Source of the DNA: Burkholderiales bacterium
GTDB taxonomy: Bacteria; Pseudomonadota; Gammaproteobacteria; Burkholderiales; Burkholderiaceae_C
Assembly (NCBI GenBank): GCA_947453585.1
Contig: CANGHQ010000160.1
Span: 1 to 5,271, forward strand
Direction: 5' to 3'
DNA length: 5,271 nt
This document shows positions 1 to 5,271 of the stretch, in pieces; position 1 is the first letter of the stretch, and every line of letters begins with the position of its first letter. The notes beneath the pieces are model-generated. The model saw only the letters and a program-made list of their open reading frames with translations, was not told the origin of the DNA and did no database searches. A program made the position numbers and the translations under genes.

Positions 1-1608
1 CCAGCGGCCCAGAACTTTGATTACATCGTGGTGGGCGGCGGCGCCGCCGGCTGCGTGGTGGCCAGCCGCCTGAGCGAAGACCCGGGCGTCCGCGTCTGCC
101 TGCTAGAGGCCGGCGGCCCCGACAACTCGGTGCTGATCCACGCGCCCATGGGTTTTGCGGTCAGCGCGCCGCTCAAAATCCACAACTGGAGCTACGAGAC
201 GGTGCCCCAGCCCGGCTTTAATGGCCGGCGTGGTTACCAACCGCGCGGCAAGGTGATGGGCGGCAGCACCTCGATTAACGCCATGGTTTACACCCGCGGC
301 CACCGCGCGGACTACGACCACTGGGCCAGCCTGGGCAACCCCGGCTGGAGCTTTGACGAAGTGCTGCCCCTGTTCAAGCGCTCTGAACACAACCACTGCT
401 TTGGCGCCACCGCCTACCGCGGCGCCGACGGCCCGCTGCAGGTCAGCTACCTGCGCAGCCCCAGCCCCCTGAACGAAGTGTTTTTTCAGGCCTGCGAACA
501 AACCGGCCTGCCCCGCACGCCCGACTACAACGGCGAACAACAACTTGGCTGCGGCCCCACCCAGGCCATGCAGGCCAATGGCGAGCGCTGCAGCGCGGCC
601 AAGGCCTTTATTACGCCCTACATGGGCCGCAGCAACCTGACCGTCATCACCCAGGCCCACACCGAGCGCGTGCTGATGGACGGCAAACGCGCCACCGGCG
701 TGCAATACCTGCATAACGGCCAAACCTTGCAAGCGACCGCCACGCGCGAAGTGATTGTGAGCGCCGGGGCCTTTGGTTCACCGCAGTTGCTGATGCTCTC
801 GGGCATCGGGCCGCAGTCGCAGTTACAAGCCCATGGCATTGCCACGGTGCACACGCTGCCCGGCGTGGGGCAAAACCTGCAAGACCACGTCACCACCGTG
901 CTGATCCAGCGCAGCCCGCGCAAAGAGGCCGCGCTCGGCATCTCGCTGGCAGGCTTGGTGACGGTGGTCAAGTCAATTTTTGAGTGGCGCAACAAGCGCA
1001 CCGGCTGGATCACGTCCAACGTGGCCGAGTCGCAAGGCTTTTTGAAAACCGAGCCCAGCATCGACAAGCCCGACATCCAGCTCGCCCTGTGCACCGGCAT
1101 CGTGGACGACCACAACCGCAAAACCCACTTGGGCCATGGTTACACCCTGCACGTCACCCTGTGCCGCCCCAAGAGCCGGGGCAGCGTCACGCTGCAAAGC
1201 GCCAAATCGACCGACGCGCCGTTGATCGACGTGGGCTTTTTCACCCACCCCGACGACATAGCCACCCTGGTCAAGGGCACGCAAATCGGCATGGACATTC
1301 TGCAAGCCCGGCCGTTTGACGCCTACCGGGGCGAAATGCTTTACCCGGTGGAGCGCAACAACCCCCAGCAAATCGAAGCCTTTTTGCGCGACCACTCCGA
1401 CACCGAATACCACCCCTGCGGCACCTGCAAAATGGGCCCGCACAGCGACCCCATGGCCGTGGTGGATGCGCAACTGCGGGTGCATGGCGTGCAAGGCCTG
1501 CGCGTGGTGGACACCTCCATCATGCCCACACTCACCGGCGGCAACACCACGGCGCCCACCATCATGATTGCGGAAAAAGCTGCTGAGATGATCCGCAGCG
1601 GCGCTTAA
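1..1608 (+). CDS. GMC-family FAD-dependent oxidoreductase (choline/alcohol dehydrogenase-like), 5' end off the window
   Basis: This enzyme should oxidise an alcohol group to an aldehyde, using bound FAD and passing electrons to a respiratory acceptor or oxygen. The reading frame is open from base 1 (PAAQNFDYIVVGGGAAG), and the beta strand FDYIVVG before the FAD-binding GGGAAG loop is already under way, so the GTG at 28 is not the start. Probably only a few N-terminal residues are missing. Visible length is 535 aa, close to the family's usual 530-560. In order: Rossmann GxGxxG near residues 12-17, the first GMC signature around PRGKVMGGSTSINAM (bases 241-285), the second signature GAFGSPQLLMLSGIG (bases 766-810), and a C-terminal catalytic pair. 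The pair is His in YHPCGTCKMG (codon 1411-1413) and Asn in GGNTTAP (codon 1543-1545), 44 residues apart as in choline oxidase H466/N510. No betB or betI homologue is adjacent, so a choline substrate is not supported; AlkJ-like alcohols or polyethylene-glycol-type substrates are equally possible. Family is certain, substrate unknown. Confidence 0.93.
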   Translation, partial: PAAQNFDYIVVGGGAAGCVVASRLSEDPGVRVCLLEAGGPDNSVLIHAPMGFAVSAPLKIHNWSYETVPQPGFNGRRGYQPRGKVMGGSTSINAMVYTRGHRADYDHWASLGNPGWSFDEVLPLFKRSEHNHCFGATAYRGADGPLQVSYLRSPSPLNEVFFQACEQTGLPRTPDYNGEQQLGCGPTQAMQANGERCSAAKAFITPYMGRSNLTVITQAHTERVLMDGKRATGVQYLHNGQTLQATATREVIVSAGAFGSPQLLMLSGIGPQSQLQAHGIATVHTLPGVGQNLQDHVTTVLIQRSPRKEAALGISLAGLVTVVKSIFEWRNKRTGWITSNVAESQGFLKTEPSIDKPDIQLALCTGIVDDHNRKTHLGHGYTLHVTLCRPKSRGSVTLQSAKSTDAPLIDVGFFTHPDDIATLVKGTQIGMDILQARPFDAYRGEMLYPVERNNPQQIEAFLRDHSDTEYHPCGTCKMGPHSDPMAVVDAQLRVHGVQGLRVVDTSIMPTLTGGNTTAPTIMIAEKAAEMIRSGA

Positions 1609-1619
1609 ACGCGCGGCGC

Positions 1620-2822
1620 CTAGGGGACCAGCGGCCGCTGCCGCCAGGCCAGCGCCGCGCCCAGCCACAAGGCCAATGCCGACACCAGCAGGCCGCGCTC
1701 CAGGCCACCGGCGCCATCGGCAATCCAGCCCACCAACGTGGGGCCCACAATTTGCCCGGCGGCAAACACGACGGTGAAGGCGCTGATGCCGGTGGCCCAG
1801 GCCGAGGGCGGCAGGTTGTGGCGCACCAGCGCGGTGCTCGAGGCCACAATCGACAAAAACACGCCACCAAACAGCAGGCCCGAGACCACCACCACCGCAA
1901 AGCTCTGCGTCACCGCAGGCAGCAACACCGCCAGCCCCAGCAGCGCATTGAGCCGTGCCATGGCGCCGCCACCCTGTTGGCGGTTGAGCAGGCCCGCCCA
2001 AATGCGCGACGAGGCCACCACCGCCAGCCCCAGCAGGCCATAAAACACCGTCACCGCCGCCGCGCTGGCGCCCTGCGCACGCAGGAGCGCCACGGCAAAA
2101 GTCATGTAACCGATATAGCCCACGCCAAACATGCCATAGCCCGCCAGCGCAAAACCAAACACCCGCCAGCCAAACACCGCAGGTGCACCGGCATCTGACG
2201 CCAAAGTGCTTGCGGGCATCTGCTCCCACTGCGCCATCACCCGCGCGGGCCAGCGCAGCAAGGCGGTGGCGGCAAAACACAGCAGTGCCAAGGCCCACCA
2301 AGCAAAGCGCCAGTGGTGCGCCTGGTCAGCAAAGGCATCCAGCACCCAAGGCACCAAGAGCGCCGAGAGCGTAATCCCCATCCCGGTGCCGCCGTAGTAC
2401 ACGCCCAGCAACAAACCGGCGTGCGCCGGTGCGCGACTGCCCAGACGCGCGGCCAGCAAGCCCCCGGCCACAAACACCAGCGCGCTGGCCACCCCGGCCA
2501 GCAGGCGCTGCAGCAGCAAAACCGGCGCCTCGGTAAAAAAGCCGCACAAGCCCATGAACAGCGCCGCCAAGAGCGAGCCCGCCCACAGCAAAACCGTGGG
2601 GGAGACGCGGCGCATCAGCCCCGGCATGGCCAGCGCGCCGAGCAAATAGCCCACCGCGTTGGCCGTGTTCATTGCGCCGGCCAGGGTGTAGCTCCAGCCC
2701 AGATCGGCGCGCATGCCCGGCAGCAGCAAGCCGTAGGCAAAGCGCGTCACACCCAAGGAGACAGCCGCGCCCACCGACAGGGCCAAAGCAAGCCAAAATA
2801 GCGGACGCAGCGGTGAGGGCAC
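1620..2822 (-). CDS. MFS transporter, YbfB/YjiJ family
   Basis: This is an inner-membrane carrier of the major facilitator superfamily; members of this branch have mostly unknown substrates. From the GTG start it is 400 aa. Hydrophobic stretches account for about 12 transmembrane helices, six on each side of a more polar central loop near residues 190-215 (RWPARVMAQWEQMPAS). Helix 1 to helix 2 carries the family hallmark GVTRFAYGLLLPGMRADLGW, followed by TLAGAMNTANAVGYLLGAL. The frame stays open upstream to TTG 2915 and contains ATG 2898-2900. I chose GTG 2820-2822 because GGAG (2828-2831) lies five bases before it, because it starts just before helix 1 as expected, and because the extra 31 residues are arginine-rich and unlike the family. 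The gene is divergent from the Old Yellow Enzyme gene and shares its promoter region, so it may export or import that enzyme's substrate; that link is inference. The TAG stop lies 11 bases from the end of the GMC gene. Confidence 0.9.
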   Translation of the reverse strand: MPSPLRPLFWLALALSVGAAVSLGVTRFAYGLLLPGMRADLGWSYTLAGAMNTANAVGYLLGALAMPGLMRRVSPTVLLWAGSLLAALFMGLCGFFTEAPVLLLQRLLAGVASALVFVAGGLLAARLGSRAPAHAGLLLGVYYGGTGMGITLSALLVPWVLDAFADQAHHWRFAWWALALLCFAATALLRWPARVMAQWEQMPASTLASDAGAPAVFGWRVFGFALAGYGMFGVGYIGYMTFAVALLRAQGASAAAVTVFYGLLGLAVVASSRIWAGLLNRQQGGGAMARLNALLGLAVLLPAVTQSFAVVVVSGLLFGGVFLSIVASSTALVRHNLPPSAWATGISAFTVVFAAGQIVGPTLVGWIADGAGGLERGLLVSALALWLGAALAWRQRPLVP

Positions 2823-2827
2823 AAAGG

Positions 2828-2831
2828 CTCC
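2828..2831 (-). promoter_or_regulatory. Shine-Dalgarno GGAG that decides the MFS start
   Basis: Read on the minus strand, GGAG is followed by five bases (CCTTT) and then GTG. No comparable purine-rich motif with good spacing precedes the upstream TTG or ATG candidates in the same frame. This supports the shorter, 400-residue transporter. Confidence 0.6.
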
Positions 2832-2841
2832 AAGCAAAGAA

Positions 2842-2856
2842 ACAATCCGCGATTGT
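2842..2856. promoter_or_regulatory. Perfect 15-bp palindrome, candidate operator
   Basis: The sequence is ACAATC-CGC-GATTGT: six-base arms that pair perfectly across a three-base spacer. Its centre (2849) lies 27 bases upstream of the MFS GTG, where a repressor would block MFS transcription, and about 90 bases upstream of the reductase ATG. The ACAAT/ATTGT half-sites resemble those of MarR/OhrR-type boxes, but the spacing is wider than the classic OhrR site. The regulator family is therefore only a guess. Confidence 0.45.
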
Positions 2857-2875
2857 GCGCTGGCCCACCGCGCAC
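2855..2875. promoter_or_regulatory. Inverted repeat GTGCGC-N9-GCGCAC, second candidate operator
   Basis: Six-base arms at 2855-2860 and 2870-2875 pair perfectly across nine bases, overlapping the neighbouring palindrome by two bases. The 15-bp centre-to-centre distance of the arms is about one and a half helical turns. Such short GC-only arms arise readily in DNA of this composition, so this is weaker than the adjacent palindrome. Confidence 0.25.
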
Positions 2876-2938
2876 CCCTGCTACGCAAACGACACTGCAT
2901 TTCGCACACCTGCAAGCCCCATTTTTCTGAAAGCCCCC

Positions 2939-4060
2939 ATGACCACTTTGTTCGACCCCCTGGCCCTTGGCCCCATCACCCTGGCCAACCGCGCTGTCAT
3001 GGCGCCGCTCACCCGCAACCGCGCCCCCGGCGCCATCCCCACGGCGGCCATGGTCACTTACTACACCCAACGCGCCGACCCCAAAGACGGCGCCGGCCTG
3101 ATCATTACCGAGGCCACGGCGATTAGCCACCAAGCCCAAGGCTATGCCGACGTGCCCGGCATCTGGAGCGACGCCCAGGTGCAAGCCTGGAAGCCGATTA
3201 CCGCGTCCGTGCACGCGGCGGGCGGCAAGATCTTTATGCAGCTGTGGCACGTGGGGCGCGTTTCGCACGTGGACCTGCAGCCTGGCGGCCAAGCGCCCGT
3301 GGCGCCCTCGGCCCTCACCGCCAAGACCAAAACCGTGCTAATCACCGACGGTGTACCGCGTTTTGTGGCTACTTCCGAGCCGCGCGCCCTGCGTCTCGAT
3401 GAGCTGCCCGGCATCGTGGCCGACTACCGCACCGCCGCGCGCAACGCCATGGCCGCCGGTTTTGACGGCGTGGAAGTGCACGCCGCCAACGGCTACCTGA
3501 TCGACCAGTTTTTGCGCTCGGGCTCCAACCACCGCACCGACGCCTATGGCGGCAGCATCGAAAACCGCGCCCGCCTGCTGATGGAAGTCATGCAAGCCGT
3601 CTGCTCCGAGATTGGCGGCGCCCATGTGGCATTGCGCTTGTCGCCCGTGACCCCGGCCAATGACGCTGCAGACCCGCAACCGCAGCCACTATTCACCCAC
3701 GTGGTGCAGCAGCTCGCGCCCTTGGGCCTGGCCTATGTGCACCTGATTGAAGGCTCCACCGGCGCCGAACGCGACTACCAGCAAGGCGACACGCCGTTTG
3801 ACTACGCCGCCCTGCTGCAGGCTTACAAAGCCGCTGGCGGCCACGGCGCCTGGATGGTGAACAACGCCTATGACTTGCCCTTGGCCAACCACGCCTTGGC
3901 GCATGGCGCTGACTTGGTAGCTTTTGGCAAACCATTCATCGCCAACCCGGACCTGACCCGCCGCCTGCGCGAAGGCGTAGCGCTCAACCCGGCGGACCGC
4001 AACACCTTTTACGGCGGTGGGGCCCACGGTTACACCGACTACCCGACGCTAGGCCACTAA
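2939..4060 (+). CDS. Old Yellow Enzyme family alkene reductase (NemA / PETN reductase-like), FMN-dependent
   Basis: This cytoplasmic FMN flavoprotein should use NADPH or NADH to reduce activated C=C bonds of enones, maleimides and similar electrophiles, and often nitrate esters. From ATG 2939 it is 373 aa, a full-length single TIM-barrel family member beginning MTTLFDPLALG. The frame is open further upstream, but that part lies antisense to the transporter gene and looks unlike the family. Key residues fall where PETN reductase has them: Thr25 in MAPLTRNR, Trp103 in QLWHVGR, His181-x-x-Asn184-x-Tyr186 in HAANGY (substrate binding and proton donation), Arg233 in LRLSP, and Tyr358 near the C-terminus in FYGGG. 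SNHRTDAYGGSIENR follows the active site. The FMN-phosphate arginine position in the usual FGRxFIANPDL is Lys331 here (AFGKPFIANPDL), a conservative change. The gene is divergent from the MFS carrier, suggesting joint control. The physiological substrate cannot be read from sequence. Confidence 0.94.
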   Translation: MTTLFDPLALGPITLANRAVMAPLTRNRAPGAIPTAAMVTYYTQRADPKDGAGLIITEATAISHQAQGYADVPGIWSDAQVQAWKPITASVHAAGGKIFMQLWHVGRVSHVDLQPGGQAPVAPSALTAKTKTVLITDGVPRFVATSEPRALRLDELPGIVADYRTAARNAMAAGFDGVEVHAANGYLIDQFLRSGSNHRTDAYGGSIENRARLLMEVMQAVCSEIGGAHVALRLSPVTPANDAADPQPQPLFTHVVQQLAPLGLAYVHLIEGSTGAERDYQQGDTPFDYAALLQAYKAAGGHGAWMVNNAYDLPLANHALAHGADLVAFGKPFIANPDLTRRLREGVALNPADRNTFYGGGAHGYTDYPTLGH

Positions 4061-4061
4061 G

Positions 4062-4087
4062 GCAAGCGCCAGGCCGCCAGGCGCTGC
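4062..4087. terminator. GC-rich hairpin between convergent genes, possible bidirectional terminator
   Basis: AGCGCC (4065-4070) pairs with GGCGCT (4080-4085). After an A-A mismatch the stem continues as GG/CC around a CCG loop, and one bulged A allows two more outer pairs. It sits in the 34-bp gap between the stops of the reductase and the copper ATPase. A second imperfect hairpin (AAGGGC-TTAAG-GCCCCTT, about 4089-4106) overlaps the ATPase stop. Neither strand has a clear T-run after the stem, so intrinsic termination is uncertain. Confidence 0.35.
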
Positions 4088-4094
4088 AAAGGGC

Positions 4095-5271
4095 TTAAGG
4101 CCCCTTCCAGCGCTTAAGCAACAAGGCGTTGGCCATGACGCTGACCGAACTCAGCGCCATGGCACCACCGGCGAGCACCGGGTTCAGGTAGCCCAGCGCC
4201 GCCAGCGGAATGCCCGCCACGTTGTAGAAAAACGCCCAAAACAGGTTCTGCCGGATCTTGGCCACGGTGCGGCTGGAAATGTCCAGGGCCGCAGCCACCA
4301 GGCGCGGCTCACCGCGCATCAGGGTGATGCCCGCCGCGTGCATGGCCACATCGGTGCCGCCGCCGCCGATATTCGACATCGCCATACCCACATCGGCTGC
4401 CGCCAGCGCCGGGGCGTCGTTCACGCCGTCGCCCACCATGGCCACCGTGTAGTGCGCACTCGCGTCCCCCTTGAGCGCCGTGATCTTGGCCGCCTTGTCG
4501 CCGGGCAACACTTCGGCCAGCACCTCCGTGCTGCCGTGGCTGGCGTCCAGGCCCAGGCGGCGTGCCATGGCGCGGGCCGCGCCCCAGTTGTCGCCCGAGA
4601 CCATCACCGTGCGAATGCCGCGCGCGCGCAATTGCGCAATCGCCTCTTTGGCGCCGGGCTTGGGCTCATCGGCAAAAGCCAGCAAAGCGCGCAGCGTCCA
4701 GACGCCGTCTTGCTGCTGCGCCAGCGCTGACACGCTGGCGCCCTCGGTCTCAAGCGCACGCGCCTGGGTGGCAAACGCGGCGCCCGCAGGCGTGGCCAGT
4801 GCGGGCTGGGCTTGCAGCTCCTGCATCCAGCGCAGGCTGCCCAGAGCGTAGTGCCGGCCGTCCACCAAGCCTTCGGTGCCACGCCCGGCCACACCTCGTG
4901 CATCGGCCAAAGGTAGCAGCGCCAAGCCTTGGGCGCTGGCGCGCTCCACCACCGCGTGCGCCAGCGGGTGCTCGCTGCCGCTTTGCAGGCTGGCGCAGAT
5001 TTGCAACAGCGCTGCGTCCATGGTGGCCGGGGCTGGTGCCACGCTGGCGTCGGGCGCCAGCAGCGCCTTGAGCTGGGGCCGGCCTACGGTCAGGGTGCCG
5101 GTCTTGTCAAAGGCCACCACGTTCACCTTGTGCGCCAGCTCCAGCGCCTGCGCGTCTTTGATCAAAATGCCGTACTTGGCCGCCACCCCCGTGCCCGCCA
5201 TGATGGCCACGGGCGTGGCCAGCCCCAGCGCGCAAGGGCAGGCAATCACCAGCACCGCCACGGCGCGGATC
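4095..5271 (-). CDS. copA: Cu(+)-exporting P1B-1-type ATPase (CopA), C-terminal half; 5' end off the window
   Basis: This inner-membrane ATPase pumps Cu(+) out of the cytoplasm, powered by ATP through an aspartyl-phosphate intermediate. The frame is open to the right edge (IRAVAVLVIACPCALG), so the GTG at 5261 is internal to the gene. The visible 391 aa are roughly half of a typical CopA; metal-binding domains and helices 1-5 lie outside. In order: the ion-path CPC motif (bases 5232-5240), phosphorylated Asp of DKTGTLT (codon 5106-5108), the nucleotide-binding SEHPL with its His-Pro (4965-4970), MVSGDN, the hinge GDGVND (4416-4433), then two C-terminal helices. These carry FFYNVAGIP (helix-7 Tyr-Asn) and MALSSVSVMANALLL (helix-8 Met-Ser-Ser), the combination that marks the Cu(+)/Ag(+) subgroup rather than Zn/Cd pumps. 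The stretch AMSNIGGGGTDVAM is about four residues longer than the usual AxGxGTDVAM. No cueR, copZ or other copper gene is visible; partners may lie to the right. Ag(+) transport remains possible. Confidence 0.93.
   Translation of the reverse strand, partial: IRAVAVLVIACPCALGLATPVAIMAGTGVAAKYGILIKDAQALELAHKVNVVAFDKTGTLTVGRPQLKALLAPDASVAPAPATMDAALLQICASLQSGSEHPLAHAVVERASAQGLALLPLADARGVAGRGTEGLVDGRHYALGSLRWMQELQAQPALATPAGAAFATQARALETEGASVSALAQQQDGVWTLRALLAFADEPKPGAKEAIAQLRARGIRTVMVSGDNWGAARAMARRLGLDASHGSTEVLAEVLPGDKAAKITALKGDASAHYTVAMVGDGVNDAPALAAADVGMAMSNIGGGGTDVAMHAAGITLMRGEPRLVAAALDISSRTVAKIRQNLFWAFFYNVAGIPLAALGYLNPVLAGGAMALSSVSVMANALLLKRWKGP

Larger units (their letters stand above)
2823..2938. 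promoter_or_regulatory. Divergent intergenic control region between MFS and Old Yellow Enzyme genes
   Basis: This 116-bp stretch separates two genes transcribed away from each other, so both promoters must lie in or near it. It is visibly richer in A/T tracts than the flanking coding DNA and carries two inverted repeats, listed separately. I could not pick convincing -35/-10 boxes with correct spacing on either strand, so no promoter is called. The Old Yellow Enzyme ATG is preceded by a weak ribosome-binding candidate, GAAAG, five bases upstream. Confidence 0.6.

Noticed and set aside
103..732. A 209-codon minus-strand open frame inside the GMC gene
   Set aside because: The GMC protein in the same stretch has strong family motifs. 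The antisense product is low-complexity Ala/Gly/Val and has no sign of its own start signal.
1600..1620. GGCGC/GCGCC dyad as a terminator of the GMC gene
   Set aside because: Only five pairs around an 11-base loop, with no following T-run. Such a match is expected by chance in this composition.
973..2301. A 442-codon open frame on the minus strand crossing the GMC and MFS genes
   Set aside because: It is antisense to the GMC gene and out of frame with the MFS gene on the same strand. Its product is an Ala/Gly/Arg/His-rich string with no recognisable domain, typical of non-coding frames in high-GC DNA.
2853..2887. TTGTGC and TACGCA as -35/-10 boxes for the reductase gene
   Set aside because: The 23-base spacing is too long for a sigma-70 promoter, and neither box is close to consensus.
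2672..2938. An 89-codon upstream extension of the Old Yellow Enzyme frame
   Set aside because: It lies antisense to the MFS coding region, is Arg/Pro/Ser-rich, and the family begins at MTTLFDPLALG (ATG 2939).
4338..5071. Several plus-strand open frames across the copper ATPase
   Set aside because: They are shadows of the minus-strand ATPase, whose catalytic motifs all lie in one uninterrupted frame. The shadow products are compositionally biased and unrecognisable.
1..5271. CRISPR array, tRNA, rRNA, insertion sequence, integron or attachment site
   Set aside because: No regularly spaced repeats, cloverleaf sequence, transposase motifs or terminal inverted repeats were seen. Coding genes fill nearly the whole window.

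Overview
The window is high-GC, gene-dense DNA. Its protein styles (a YbfB/YjiJ-type MFS carrier, a NemA-like alkene reductase, a P1B-1 copper ATPase) suggest a betaproteobacterium of the Burkholderiales, perhaps Comamonadaceae. That placement rests on general resemblance and codon use, not on a search. Four protein-coding genes fill almost the whole window. No tRNA, rRNA, CRISPR array, insertion sequence or phage gene was seen.

Layout from left to right: (1) positions 1-1608, + strand: a GMC-family FAD alcohol/choline dehydrogenase-like enzyme whose first codons lie off the left edge. (2) After an 11-nt tail-to-tail gap, positions 1620-2822, - strand: a 12-helix MFS transporter of the YbfB/YjiJ type, best started at a GTG preceded by GGAG. 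(3) Positions 2823-2938: a 116-bp divergent intergenic region with two abutting inverted repeats, the only clear candidate control region. (4) Positions 2939-4060, + strand: a complete Old Yellow Enzyme (NemA/PETN-reductase-like alkene reductase). (5) Positions 4061-4094: a short convergent gap with a GC-rich hairpin. (6) Positions 4095-5271, - strand: the C-terminal half of a Cu(+)-exporting P1B-type ATPase (CopA), running off the right edge.

The only functional pairing the layout supports is the divergent MFS carrier and Old Yellow Enzyme. They share one control region and could act together on an electrophilic or unsaturated compound, with the reductase modifying it and the carrier moving it across the membrane. 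The regulator is not in the window and the substrate is unknown. The GMC enzyme and the copper ATPase point into their neighbours tail to tail, so each probably belongs to a transcription unit extending outside the window. The genes themselves look like ordinary members of known families. I found no convincing undescribed system; the paired dyads between the divergent genes are the most useful lead.
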